The notes under the pieces: model-generated
The model's database searches: none
What the model was told of the DNA's origin: nothing
What the model saw: the letters and a program-made list of their open reading frames with translations, nothing else
NCBI RefSeq assembly: GCF_040515995.1
Contig: NZ_CP159485.1
Coordinates: 2,294,001 to 2,358,000, forward strand
Length of the DNA stretch: 64,000 nucleotides
From: Proteinivorax hydrogeniformans
GTDB lineage: Bacteria > Bacillota > Proteinivoracia > Proteinivoracales > Proteinivoracaceae
Direction: 5' to 3'
Shown here: piece after piece, positions 44,718 to 54,053 of the stretch
Position numbering within the stretch: position 1 is the first letter of the stretch
How the letters are laid out: every line of letters starts with the position of its first letter
Position numbers and translations under genes: made by a program

Positions 44718-45587
44718 TCATCTAGTGTATCTATATCTAATCAAAGTATTTTTAAAACCTGTCTTTTCATACAATTTCACAGCTTTTTCGTTGTGTCCAA
44801 AAACATGAAGATGTAATGTTTTATAGCCTAAATTATTTACAAATGAAAACATATCGTACATAACTTTTTTTCCAAAGCCTTGTCCTCTGAACTCTTTAAA
44901 AATTTCTATATAAGCTATAAACATTGTTTCTGAATCTTCTTCGTATAACCATAGTATCCCTATAACTTCATTATTCCAACAAACACCATACATTTTTTGA
45001 TTATCTAGTTTGAAGACTGGAAGAACATGTTTTTCAAATTTTGCAACTGCTTCACTTTCACTCATTATAGGATCCTCTAACATATAATCTCTAACTGTAG
45101 CTTTTTTAAAAGCATCTAGGTCAAAGTATTTATCCATTTCTGAGTTGCAAAGTTCTTTAAACTCAATTCCGTATGATACGCTATCATCAGCAACATCTTT
45201 TCCCATGCGTAAGTTGATAGGCTTAAATCTTTCTAATTCAAATTTCTCGCTACAAGTTGTAGTCAAATAGAGAATGTCAATTAAATTACTTTTTTCTTTT
45301 AAAGTATATTCTAGGTTACTATTTTTTAGTTTCTGTATTATTGATGAATCGTGATTTTTCAAATATAAGTCTCCTACTTTTCTTGCAGAAATAAAAATAT
45401 ACCCAAGTAACTCATCTTCATGGTTTATTGCTAGTAAAGGCAGTTTGTTTTTCTCTAAATATTTCTTTCTTTCGTCTACGTGTTCTTTGTACTTTTCAAA
45501 GGGCATTCCTTGAAAAAAAGTTGAGTTCTTATAACTTTCATCATAGAAACTTTCTTCAATTGATGTATGTTCGATTATTTTAGGCAC
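44718..45587 (-). CDS. GNAT family N-acetyltransferase
   Basis: A 289-residue protein. The C-terminal half is a clear GNAT domain: FIAYIEIFKEFRGQGFGKKV at about 228-247 (motif A) and HVFGHNEKAVKLYEKTGFKN (motif B). The N-terminal 140 residues may be a decayed GNAT repeat, since a LLAINHEDELLGYIFIS segment looks like a GNAT beta-hairpin. The substrate is unknown. Single gene with a GGAGG ribosome site. Confidence 0.82.
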   Translation of the reverse strand: MPKIIEHTSIEESFYDESYKNSTFFQGMPFEKYKEHVDERKKYLEKNKLPLLAINHEDELLGYIFISARKVGDLYLKNHDSSIIQKLKNSNLEYTLKEKSNLIDILYLTTTCSEKFELERFKPINLRMGKDVADDSVSYGIEFKELCNSEMDKYFDLDAFKKATVRDYMLEDPIMSESEAVAKFEKHVLPVFKLDNQKMYGVCWNNEVIGILWLYEEDSETMFIAYIEIFKEFRGQGFGKKVMYDMFSFVNNLGYKTLHLHVFGHNEKAVKLYEKTGFKNTLIRYRYTR

Positions 45588-45746
45588 GACACTAGCCTCC
45601 TTTTATATGATTTTTAATATTTTATAATATTTATTCAATTAAAAGACTATAAGTCCCTGTTAAATAATAAAAGTTAATACTCTTTTAACTTTTATAGTAC
45701 CGCTACTAAAGTTTAATAGGGAAGAAAAATCGCATATAAAACACCC

Positions 45747-46574
45747 CTATTCTCTACCCCTATCGCTGCAATTTTTAGTTCCTATATACAATAAGTGCTC
45801 ACACCCAGCCCAAGTTAAAGGGTCTGTGGAGGTATGGAATATTAAGTTTACCCATTTATCAAAGGCTTCTTTTGAAAGGTTATTAAGCTTAGGCTCACTT
45901 TGAGCTGCTAAGCCTTCTACTGCTGCTATCACCTGTTTATTTAACCCAAATTTTTTCATAAATAGTTCAATTTTATCAGGCTTTTTAAAATAGGCAGTTG
46001 TAAATCCTGGGTTTGAATCTGAAACTATATTTTTTCCATCTTGTAAATATCGTAAAAGAGCATCCTCCCCATAGTTTTCTAGCTCTTCGGGATAGTTTTT
46101 TAGTAGGTCGATAATAGGCGCATAAGCTGAAATAAAAGCGACAAATATGCTGCCATCTTTTTTGAGCTTTTTTAAGCATTCTTTTATGGCTCTTTTTCTG
46201 TCATCTTCTTCTGTTAGGTGATACATCGGACCCATACATAGCACTACGTCGTAGCTTTGATCTTGTAATTTACTTAAATCTAAAGCATTTCCATGTATGT
46301 AGTTTGATAGCGAAACTCCTCTTTCTTCAGCTTTTTGTTTTGCCAAGCTTATGTTGTTAGATGAAAGGTCTAACAAAGTCACATCATGACCTTGCTGTGC
46401 TAAATAAATAGAGTATCTGCCAGGGCCTCCTCCAACATCTAAAATCTTTGCCCCCTTTTGAATATACCTGTCTAAATACCTTTTAGTTATTTCAAACTCT
46501 ATCTTATGCTTGTTTAGCCTCTCCCACTCGTTGTTTGCTGAGCTATCGTAAAACTCTTCCACTTCCTTAGCCAT
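45747..46574 (-). CDS. Class I SAM-dependent methyltransferase
   Basis: A 275-residue methyltransferase. Motif I is ILDVGGGPGRYSIYLAQQGH (45-64), motif II LLDLSSNNI, and motif post-II YDVVLCMGPMYHL near residue 110. The substrate cannot be inferred. The C-terminal part contains KKFGLNKQVIAAVEGLAAQS and ends CSDRGRE. Monocistronic. Confidence 0.88.
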   Translation of the reverse strand: MAKEVEEFYDSSANNEWERLNKHKIEFEITKRYLDRYIQKGAKILDVGGGPGRYSIYLAQQGHDVTLLDLSSNNISLAKQKAEERGVSLSNYIHGNALDLSKLQDQSYDVVLCMGPMYHLTEEDDRKRAIKECLKKLKKDGSIFVAFISAYAPIIDLLKNYPEELENYGEDALLRYLQDGKNIVSDSNPGFTTAYFKKPDKIELFMKKFGLNKQVIAAVEGLAAQSEPKLNNLSKEAFDKWVNLIFHTSTDPLTWAGCEHLLYIGTKNCSDRGRE

Positions 46575-46644
46575 CTTTGTCCTCTCCTTTATTGTTTTTC
46601 TTTGGTTCTTTTCGCCTTACTTCTTAAATTCGTTTCTCCTTCTC

Positions 46645-46802
46645 TTAACGGCAGATTTTTTCTAGTTCAAGTACCTTTTTAATGCAAGCATCTTCTGCAG
46701 GATTGCCTGTCTTTTTCACGTTACTTACTTTATAGTGGGGAGTTGTTTTATATACAAATGGTTAAAATCCTTTACTTTCTCTTCTAAAGTTAATTGATCC
46801 AT
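46645..46802 (-). pseudogene. Small frameshifted gene
   Basis: ATG 46802 follows GGGGAGAG. The frame reads MDQLTLEEKVKDFNHLYIKQ then stops. One base away the frame continues TTPHYKVSNVKKTGNPAEDA then CIKKVLELEKICR to TAA at 46645. The span of 158 bases is not a multiple of three, consistent with a one-base deletion. The family is not certain. Elsewhere in 46575-46974 I see nothing. Confidence 0.45.
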
Positions 46803-46974
46803 AAGCATCTCTCCCCTTACTATGAAAATTTATTTAGTGTTCTCATAGCATGAGAACTTTCTCCCCCATCACTGTTCCAAAAAGTTCTGTGCCATTACCA
46901 CATATGCTACTTTTTTTAGAATACTATAGAGTTTCATATTAATAATTTTTTAAAATTCATTATCCTTACAAGGA

Positions 46975-47499
46975 TTAATTTGATTTGAAAAATATATATA
47001 TCCAAATATAGCTGCAAAAGTAAATAACATAAAACACTGATGTAAAAAATGGTTTAAGCATGTATGCCCCACTAAAATCACCACACGGATTTTTCGCATA
47101 TAATGACAACACTATATCAAAGACTAAGTAAAGTAATGAGGTAAGTAGTATTAAAAATACACATATACGAACAGGTATCAAAGGAAAGAAATCGACTGAA
47201 AATGCCAATATACTCAAAGATAAAACTATAATAAACTCAAAAATATGTCCACCTGTTACATATAACCAAAAACCTTTTTCGGAAGGTATATACTTCTCTA
47301 TAATTTCAAAATACCTCTCAAAGTTTTCAACGGAAACTTTAACACCTGCATCATCTTTAAGTAATACTTGTGGTGGATATTTAAACAATTGAATTGTCAT
47401 TTTATTTTTTGGGATCCCTAAGTACCAACCAGCTAAAAAGTGACCCAATTCATGACTAGCAGTTATTAAAAAATATAATACCAAAATGTAAAAAAACAT
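46975..47499 (-). CDS. HExxH membrane protein, M50-like
   Basis: A 174-residue membrane protein with four helices. The zinc motif SHELGHFLAG sits in the first helix (about 15-24). NPCGDFSGAYMLKP (about 137-150) could give the third metal ligand, as the NPxPxLDG motif does in site-2 proteases. It is much shorter than typical S2P proteins and has no PDZ domain. It may be a small intramembrane peptidase for export or signalling. No partner gene is adjacent. Confidence 0.65.
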   Translation of the reverse strand: MFFYILVLYFLITASHELGHFLAGWYLGIPKNKMTIQLFKYPPQVLLKDDAGVKVSVENFERYFEIIEKYIPSEKGFWLYVTGGHIFEFIIVLSLSILAFSVDFFPLIPVRICVFLILLTSLLYLVFDIVLSLYAKNPCGDFSGAYMLKPFFTSVFYVIYFCSYIWIYIFFKSN

Positions 47500-47692
47500 A
47501 TATATCTACTCCTAAATAAACTTTGTTTCTTCAATCTTTTAGACTTATATAAAGCAAGTGCTCTCAGCTACCCAAGTTATAACTATATGGCTGAATTTTT
47601 TAACTATACTAATTATTCAATATGAACCTTCATATCCCTTTATTTTATCGTTTTATATTTAAGATGTAGAAAATATGGGTCCGGCTTCGGGC

Positions 47693-47742
47693 TAAAATTA
47701 GAACAACCCAGGATGCTTTATGCCAGGTTGTTCCAATTTTAT
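47693..47742 (-). terminator. Terminator after murE
   Basis: Outer AAAATT/AATTTT and AACAACC/GGTTGTT arms with a partly paired apex, 40 bases past the murE stop codon; T-rich on both sides. Confidence 0.7.
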
Positions 47743-47783
47743 TTTCTTTTGTTCTCTCTTTTAAAAAGCCTCATAAACCCCGG

Positions 47784-49283
47784 TTACAAGTGTATAAGGC
47801 TTTTGCTGTTCTTTAACGAAGTTAGTTCTAGTTCTTTTAATGCTTGCTTTGCTATTTCTCTTTCATTGAAATATATAGTTTTATCACCTATAATTTGACG
47901 CTTTTCATGCCCCTTTCCGGTAATTATTATGGTATCCTCTTTGCTACTATTTATAATGGCATATCGAATAGCTTCTTCTCTGTCAAGAATCTCTATATAT
48001 GGTTTATCACCCTTGTTAAATCCTTTTTTAATTTCATTTACAATGCTTTTAGGATCTTCTGAGCGACAATTATCCGTAGTAAGAATGCTTAAATCGCAGT
48101 ACCGCTGTGCTATCTGTCCCATCTTACTTCTTTTGGTATAATCCCTTTCTCCAACACATCCAAATACAATTATTATCCTACCTTTTGCATATTCACTTAT
48201 GGTTCTTAGTACGTTTTCAAAACCATCAGGTGTATGGGCATAGTCAACTATAATATTTAAGTCTTTATCTGTAGGGATAACTTGGAACCTACCAGGTATG
48301 CTAGTGACAGCTTCTATCCCTTTTTTTATTTGTTGCAAATCTATACCTAAAGCGAAGCCACAAGCTACTGCAGCCAAGCTATTATAGATATTGTACAGTC
48401 CAGGAATTCTAGTTTTAAATTTCACTTTTTGTGTAGGAGTGTTAATAGTGTATTCACTGCAATCTTTGTAAAAAAGGATATCTTTAGCATTTATATCAGC
48501 ATCATTATTAATTCCATAGGTTAGTAAGCGAGTTTTATGGCTCTTTAATTCTGTAGCTAATCTACTACCATAATAGTCATCTATGTTCACAATGTTAAAA
48601 TCATTGGTGTTATAAAATAACTGTTTTTTTGAGCTATAGTAGTTTTCCATGCTGCCATGAAAGTCTAAATGCTCATGGGTTAAGTTTGTAAATATTCCTA
48701 TATTAAAGTCACAGTCATTGACCCTTGATAATTGTAAAGAATGAGAAGAAACTTCCATAACACAAGTATCAACTTTTTTAAGAAGCATAGAGTTAAACAT
48801 CCCTTGCAAAGCTAAAGACTCTGGGGTGGTGTGAGAAGAGCAAAAGGACTTTCCATTTATAATCGTTTCTACAGTTCCTATTAGTGAGGTGTTTCTTTTT
48901 GAAGCTTCTAGCACTGATTTTACGAAGTAAATAGTGGTAGTTTTACCGTTAGTTCCGGTTACACCGATCAACTCTAGATTTTTAGAGGGTTGTCTATAAA
49001 AGGCAGCTGACAAATTACTTAGTGCTACCCTTGTGTCTTTTACTTTAATAACTGTTATATCTTCTGACACCTCTATATCTCTACTCACTACAATAGCTTT
49101 TGCACCATTAGAAATGGCGTCCTTTATATACTTATGTCCATCCACTTGGAAACCTTCTATAGCTACAAAAACATAATTGTCTTTGACTGAACTTGAGTTA
49201 TATGCTAAACCTTTAATTTCGATTTTAATATTACCCTTTATATCTATTGCTTCGAGATGCTTTATGATATTTGCAAGCTTCAA
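47784..49283 (-). CDS. murE: UDP-MurNAc-tripeptide synthetase (MurE family)
   Basis: A 499-residue Mur ligase. ATP motif GVTGTNGKTTTIYFVKS (about 109-125), substrate motifs SSHSLQLSR and FTNLTHEHLDFHG, and C-terminal GKGHEKRQ. It adds the third amino acid to UDP-MurNAc-L-Ala-D-Glu. The specificity loop reads TTDNCRSEDP, where meso-DAP enzymes have DNPR; C replaces P. The start is TTG 49283 with GGGGA upstream. It lies alone, away from any mur/fts cluster, so it may be a second MurE. Confidence 0.9.
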   Translation of the reverse strand: MKLANIIKHLEAIDIKGNIKIEIKGLAYNSSSVKDNYVFVAIEGFQVDGHKYIKDAISNGAKAIVVSRDIEVSEDITVIKVKDTRVALSNLSAAFYRQPSKNLELIGVTGTNGKTTTIYFVKSVLEASKRNTSLIGTVETIINGKSFCSSHTTPESLALQGMFNSMLLKKVDTCVMEVSSHSLQLSRVNDCDFNIGIFTNLTHEHLDFHGSMENYYSSKKQLFYNTNDFNIVNIDDYYGSRLATELKSHKTRLLTYGINNDADINAKDILFYKDCSEYTINTPTQKVKFKTRIPGLYNIYNSLAAVACGFALGIDLQQIKKGIEAVTSIPGRFQVIPTDKDLNIIVDYAHTPDGFENVLRTISEYAKGRIIIVFGCVGERDYTKRSKMGQIAQRYCDLSILTTDNCRSEDPKSIVNEIKKGFNKGDKPYIEILDREEAIRYAIINSSKEDTIIITGKGHEKRQIIGDKTIYFNEREIAKQALKELELTSLKNSKSLIHL

Positions 49284-49303
49284 TTGTTCTTCCCCTTTCG
49301 CTT

Positions 49304-49339
49304 CTTAGGAAAATCACCACCTAGTCCGATTTTCCTAAG
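49304..49339 (-). repeat. Leader hairpin upstream of murE
   Basis: A 12-bp perfect stem CTTAGGAAAATC / GATTTTCCTAAG with a 12-base loop, 20 bases before the murE TTG, just upstream of the ribosome site. Possible operator or leader structure. Confidence 0.5.
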
Positions 49340-49525
49340 AAAATCAGCTAAGCTTGACGTTAATGTTTTTGTTTGTTTTTTTATGGCTGTTAAGCAAAAA
49401 ATCTACTCATCAAATATATTAGCCCATATCAAAAAGCATTATACCTATTATAGCCTCATCTATAACTTAATGATTGTGTATTTTGTACAACTTTTAGGTA
49501 TATAAGAATTGTTCTATAAGACACA

Positions 49526-49576
49526 ATAAAAAATGGTTGCAACCATCCAAAATCGATGGTTGCAACCATTTTTTAT
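49526..49576 (-). terminator. Long terminator hairpin with shared loop
   Basis: A 22-bp perfect stem (49526-49547 with 49555-49576), loop CAAAATC, with A- and T-runs built into the stem, so it can work in both directions. It lies 28 bases past the ABC ATPase stop codon. The rest of 49284-49604 has only the murE leader hairpin. Confidence 0.85.
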
Positions 49577-49604
49577 CGCTTTTGCTAGTTATGTTCCCGC
49601 ATCT

Positions 49605-50354
49605 TTAACCGATTACGACCGTTTTTTGTCCCTTAACCTCGCCTATAGCGGAAGTGATTCCATAAACAGATTCAATCGTTTCCGGTGTAACGACGGACTC
49701 ATCCCCATATTTATACGCCTTGCCGTCTTTTAAAAAAAGAAATCTATCACAATAACGTAGTGCAAGATTGATATCATGTGAAACAATGATAGTGCTGATA
49801 TTTCGTTCTTTTGTCACATGTCGCACCAACGCCATCATTTCATACTGATTTTTTGGGTCAAGATTACTGGTCGGCTCATCTAAAAGCAACAGACGGGGTT
49901 GCTGGACGAGAGCACGGGCCAGCATTACCTTTTGCAACTCTCCTCCGGAAAGTTCGTCTATATACCTTAGCTTAAATTCAGACAAACCCATTTTCTCAAG
50001 CATTTCATCACAAATATCTATATCCTCCTGAGATACAGCCCACTTTATGTATGGCTTCCTTCCCAGCAGTACGGAGTCAAACACGGTCATTTGGTGTATT
50101 TCATTTTTTTGTGCCACATATGAAATGTGTCGGGCAGTTTCTAATCTACTCATTTTAAGGATATCATGCTTGTCGATTAGAACCCTTCCCTTTTTCGGTG
50201 CTCGAATCTTATTTAAGCAAGTAACGAGCGTACTTTTTCCTGCGCCGTTTTTGCCTAAAATTCCTACGAACTCACCGGCCACAACGTTGAAACTGACGTC
50301 TTTTAAAATATTACTTTTGCCGTAAGAAAAAGAAATATCTTTAATTTCTATCAA
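49605..50354 (-). CDS. FecE-type ABC transporter ATPase
   Basis: A 249-residue ATPase of the iron/cobalamin importer class. Walker A is GKNGAGKST (35-43), signature LSGGELQKVMLARAL, Walker B LLLLDEPTSNLD, and switch His in VSHDINLAL. Its start overlaps the permease stop by 4 bases. Last gene of a binding protein-permease-ATPase operon. Confidence 0.92.
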   Translation of the reverse strand: MIEIKDISFSYGKSNILKDVSFNVVAGEFVGILGKNGAGKSTLVTCLNKIRAPKKGRVLIDKHDILKMSRLETARHISYVAQKNEIHQMTVFDSVLLGRKPYIKWAVSQEDIDICDEMLEKMGLSEFKLRYIDELSGGELQKVMLARALVQQPRLLLLDEPTSNLDPKNQYEMMALVRHVTKERNISTIIVSHDINLALRYCDRFLFLKDGKAYKYGDESVVTPETIESVYGITSAIGEVKGQKTVVIG

Positions 50355-51442
50355 TCAACCCACCTCTTCTTCCTTTGCTTTATGATTAAATATAAGAACA
50401 GAGGTCCGCCTAAAAAAGAGGTGATGGCACCTATGGGCAAAATGGCGGGAGCCTTTATCATTCGTGATGCGATATCCGCTAAAAGCATAATCACACCACC
50501 CATGAGCGCCGAACAAGGTATCAAAAAACGGTAGTCGCTACCTACGAACCTGCGTACAATATGAGGTGCAATCAACCCTATGAAGCTAATCGTCCCGACA
50601 AAGGCAATTGCCGTTGCAGAAATAAGAGTAGCTATGGACATACTGACAAGAATCAATCTATCGACATTAACCCCAAGACTTTTGGCTGTATTGGCACCGC
50701 TTTCCATGGCATTATAGTTCCAGCGATTAAGGAAAAAATAAAAGAAAGCAAGCACACTGAGTATGAATATCAGAGATATCTCCTTCCATCCAGCTCTCCC
50801 AAGATTGCCAAAGGTCCAGTATACAATGGAAGCAACCATATCATCATCGCTGAAATATTGAATTAACGTCGTTGCCCCAGTAAACATCGAACTCAACGCC
50901 ACACCGGCTAAGATCATCACAGCTGGTGACACCCCACTTACGCGAGATAACATCAAGATAACCAAGGTAGTAGAAATACCACCTAAAAACGCCCAAGTGG
51001 CTACCGTGTATGGATTGGTAACAGAGATACTTGCGCTGGAGGCATTACTAATTTGGGCACCTGCCTGAAAATATACGATTGCGATAGACGCCCCGAAAGA
51101 TGCACCCTGAGATACCCCTAGCGTCGAGGCAGAAGCTAGCGGGTTGCGCAGTACACTTTGCATCACGCACCCCGCCATAGCAAGGGCTATTCCAACACTA
51201 ACTGCCGTTGCAACCCGCGGCATACGCACGTTCCAGACAATTGTTTGGCTTGTCGCTTCATTGCTAAAGCCAAACAGAGCTCGCAGCACCTCACTAATGG
51301 GAATACCTGATGACCCCACCGAAATAGACACTATGGCAGCGGCTAGCAGGATTATGACAAGTGACACGAGAAACAACCATTTTTTGGCGATGTAGCGGTA
51401 ATATTCGTTGTGTTTACCTATAGAGCATTTGAGTGTTCTCAT
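50351..51442 (-). CDS. FecCD-type ABC transporter permease
   Basis: A 363-residue permease with about nine to ten helices. The BtuC/FecD landmarks are NVRMPRVATAVSVGIALAMA (about 68-87), RNPLASASTLGVSQGASFGA (about 94-113) and FIGLIAPHIVRRFVGSDYRF near residue 290. It starts 4 bases after the binding-protein stop codon. GC content in this operon seems somewhat higher than in flanking genes, which may hint at a separate origin. Confidence 0.92.
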   Translation of the reverse strand: MRTLKCSIGKHNEYYRYIAKKWLFLVSLVIILLAAAIVSISVGSSGIPISEVLRALFGFSNEATSQTIVWNVRMPRVATAVSVGIALAMAGCVMQSVLRNPLASASTLGVSQGASFGASIAIVYFQAGAQISNASSASISVTNPYTVATWAFLGGISTTLVILMLSRVSGVSPAVMILAGVALSSMFTGATTLIQYFSDDDMVASIVYWTFGNLGRAGWKEISLIFILSVLAFFYFFLNRWNYNAMESGANTAKSLGVNVDRLILVSMSIATLISATAIAFVGTISFIGLIAPHIVRRFVGSDYRFLIPCSALMGGVIMLLADIASRMIKAPAILPIGAITSFLGGPLFLYLIIKQRKKRWVD

Positions 51443-51446
51443 AACA

Positions 51447-52583
51447 TCACTCGCCTATTGTAATCTGCCCATAGTAGAGGCCGCCTTCATTCATAAGTTC
51501 ATACGTATTCTCACCAAGGAATGTCGTTAATATCTCTTTAGCTTTATCGTCGATGTCAACATCGGAAAACTGCTCGGGAAACAAAACAGTGCCGGCATAG
51601 TATGCATTTATAAATGCGTAGGTAAAATTTGTTCCGGCGTTATTAAATGCTGGCATTGTATAAACTTTCCCTTCCTGCACTGCCTGCAGTGAATCGAAAT
51701 AGCTTGGGTTTTGCGCATATTCATCGTTTACCAAGTCCATATTACCTGGATCAAGGAATATTACATCAGGATCCCAGATTAGTATTTTTTCTAAGTCTAC
51801 CTCATAAAAACTTTCGATGCTTTTATCCTCAGCTACATTAATTGCGTTAATGGCGTCAAATATACCAAATTCGGAGTATGTCCCAGAAAAGCCCCGTCTG
51901 CCGTTCCATGTAACCGCACCAGCATACGCCCGCTGTTTATCACTATCAGAAACATCAGATGTACGTTTATGTAAGTCAGCAAGCATGGAGTCCACATAGT
52001 CAAGAATCATTTCCGCTCGTTTTTCTGCGCCGATCACATCGCCAAATACCCTAGTAGCTTTATAAAAAGATTCCGGCGCTAAACCGGTGCCGTGCCGCAC
52101 CGAAACTACAGGAATACCAGTTTGTGCCTGCAATTCGTCTGCTGCTTCCAAATCAAACCCAGCAACTATAACGTCGGGCGCAGCCATGATAATCTCTTCA
52201 GGGTAACCGTTGTTTTGGCCACTGCCTCCACCTTGACCAACGAAGGGCAACTCCTTTAAGGTATCGTGGTGCACAGGATTATAGTCTCTGCGAATATTTA
52301 CGCCTTGTGCTATATATTCTTCCGCCCCTACAACCATATCCATTGCATCAAGGTATGCCGCTAAACGAGGCGCCCCTGAGCCTAAACAGATGATTGACTC
52401 TACACTCACAGGGATTTTTACCTCCCTGCCTGTTACATCTGTAATTATTCTAGTCTCAGATGTGGATGTTTTCTCTATGGACTCGCTGCTCCCTTCAGTG
52501 GGCTCGCTGCTGCATCCGACAATCGATATAAAAAGTGAAAAGGTTAATAGTAGTGTCAACGCTTTTTTCATACTGTTACTCAT
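51447..52583 (-). CDS. Fec-type substrate-binding lipoprotein
   Basis: About 378 residues: lipoprotein signal LLTFSLFISIVGC followed by a two-lobed periplasmic-binding domain (ITDVTGREVKIPVSVESIIC; APDVIVAGFDLEAADELQAQ). I chose ATG 52583 with GGAGGAAGAG upstream. Typical ligands of this class are ferric siderophores, haem or cobalamin; some relatives bind molybdate or tungstate. No cobalamin riboswitch or Fur-like box was recognised upstream, so the ligand is open. It neighbours redox locus B. Confidence 0.88.
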   Translation of the reverse strand: MSNSMKKALTLLLTFSLFISIVGCSSEPTEGSSESIEKTSTSETRIITDVTGREVKIPVSVESIICLGSGAPRLAAYLDAMDMVVGAEEYIAQGVNIRRDYNPVHHDTLKELPFVGQGGGSGQNNGYPEEIIMAAPDVIVAGFDLEAADELQAQTGIPVVSVRHGTGLAPESFYKATRVFGDVIGAEKRAEMILDYVDSMLADLHKRTSDVSDSDKQRAYAGAVTWNGRRGFSGTYSEFGIFDAINAINVAEDKSIESFYEVDLEKILIWDPDVIFLDPGNMDLVNDEYAQNPSYFDSLQAVQEGKVYTMPAFNNAGTNFTYAFINAYYAGTVLFPEQFSDVDIDDKAKEILTTFLGENTYELMNEGGLYYGQITIGE

Positions 52584-52773
52584 TTCTCTTCCTCCTTCAT
52601 TTTCAATGTTACGAAACCTCTTTATACCACTTCGAAACAAAAACTACCTGCTTATACCTAAGTTCAACGTCAACTTTAAATTTCTTCTTTAGTATTTATG
52701 GAGAACTTAAACACTCACTTCTTTATTCTAACATTTTTCTAACCCTTTCCCAATAAATTTATTTAACATTAAA

Positions 52774-52817
52774 AACCGAACCCATAGGAGGTAAATAGCT
52801 CTTCTATGGGTTCGGTT
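52774..52817. terminator. Terminator upstream of the Fec-type operon
   Basis: AACCGAACCCATA pairs with TATGGGTTCGGTT (18-base loop), then TCTGTTTT on the plus strand and A-rich or T-rich flank on the other. It most likely ends the locus B transcript. The remaining 52584-52888 shows nothing else. Confidence 0.75.
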
Positions 52818-52888
52818 CTGTTTTACAAAATCTTATCATCCCAGACCATCAACCTAAAATATGAACAGTTCCTATCCAACCATCCTAA

Positions 52889-53818
52889 CTACAGGTTATT
52901 TTCCGCTAGATTTTTCTTGTATGCGTTTGTATGTGTAAAAATCTCTTCTTTTAGTGGGTTCTTTTTGTTCTTGCCCATGGTATAAATCATATAAACAAAA
53001 ACACCCAAGTTAAAAATAAAAGAAAATACACTAAGCCCGATTAACAAGTTTTCTTGGTATGTTGGAAAGATTTGAAAGTATGAGGCCTGTTGATAATCTA
53101 CAGCCAAAGCAAACATGGCAAAAAACGCTAATATTTGTGCTCTATGTTGTAGCCACGCACCTCTTTTAAATACATATTCTGCTATTATGGCTGCGGTTAG
53201 TATAGCAAATCCCGCATACAAAGATCTTGTGGAAATGCAGTTGTAAACATATGCAAAGTTCCATAAGGTATAACCTATAATATACATCCATGTCATATCA
53301 GGCCAAATCATATCTTTAGTTTTATCTTTTGATACCCTTATGCCTGCAAATCCTGTTAGTGTGAGAATACATAAAATCCCCGCAAGCCCGTTAAAAATAT
53401 TCCACGGACCACCTAAAACAAGGATGCCAGCTGGGTCAACGGTGGGAGTATTATAAGTCATAAATACCTCAAATTCTTTATACACTGCTTCTGCAATATT
53501 TAGCGATAGTATTGCAACGGGAAATAACGCTGCAAACTTTCTACCTCCAAACTTGGTGAATCGAATCAACATAAAACCATACACACCTGCTAATGCAGAT
53601 ATAACTTTAACCCATCCAAACCATGTTTGGCCTGATGGTGATCCTAAGATATCCATATAGACACCAATGGCTAATAAAACTGGAAGTACACAAAATACAA
53701 TAATTGATACCTTTATTGATCTTCTTGTGATTTCATTCACGAACACAACCGCAGAAATTAACAAGATGAGACCCATAACGCTTTCAAAAGTTAAACCTTC
53801 ATAAAAGAGCATTTTCAT
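52889..53818 (-). CDS. DUF5692-like multi-helix membrane protein (locus B)
   Basis: A 309-residue paralogue of the protein at 20104, with about eight helices and matching landmarks: NEITRRSIKVSIIVF, WFGWVKVISALAG, NIAEAVYKEF, GGPWNIFNGLAGILCILTLT and LWNFAYVYNC. Its ATG overlaps the stop of a 49-residue ORF (ATGA). Last gene of the locus B minus-strand operon, whereas in locus A it precedes the HypA-like gene. Function unknown. Confidence 0.75.
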   Translation of the reverse strand: MKMLFYEGLTFESVMGLILLISAVVFVNEITRRSIKVSIIVFCVLPVLLAIGVYMDILGSPSGQTWFGWVKVISALAGVYGFMLIRFTKFGGRKFAALFPVAILSLNIAEAVYKEFEVFMTYNTPTVDPAGILVLGGPWNIFNGLAGILCILTLTGFAGIRVSKDKTKDMIWPDMTWMYIIGYTLWNFAYVYNCISTRSLYAGFAILTAAIIAEYVFKRGAWLQHRAQILAFFAMFALAVDYQQASYFQIFPTYQENLLIGLSVFSFIFNLGVFVYMIYTMGKNKKNPLKEEIFTHTNAYKKNLAENNL

Positions 53819-53964
53819 TCCCCCTTAATATACTGACAAATAGGCAATTGCAAAACTTTACACACCTGATATAACAGCGTTTTATAGATAACTCCAGCTC
53901 CCCAAACTAATGTCAGGCTAAGCTTAAGGCAAAGAATCTTGTTTCTTTGTAAGTTTAAAGTCAT
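53815..53964 (-). CDS. Small 49-residue protein coupled to DUF5692 gene
   Basis: ATG 53964 has an excellent GGAGGTG site 8 bases upstream. The product is MTLNLQRNKILCLKLSLTLV then WGAGVIYKTLLYQVCKVLQL and PICQYIKGE: one hydrophobic helix and four Cys. Its stop overlaps the next start (ATGA). No equivalent exists in locus A, where the gap is 40 bases. It may be a real small membrane protein or a leader that couples translation. Confidence 0.5.
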   Translation of the reverse strand: MTLNLQRNKILCLKLSLTLVWGAGVIYKTLLYQVCKVLQLPICQYIKGE

Positions 53965-54053
53965 AGATCCTTCACCTCCGCTTAACAAGACATGTTGTAT
54001 AGGGAACTAAAACCTGATCGTTTTGCAATTACCTAAAAGTAACAAAACAGTTG

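Noticed and set aside
52584-52888. Cobalamin riboswitch upstream of the Fec-type operon
   Set aside because: No conserved B12-box-like block was found; only a terminator is visible.
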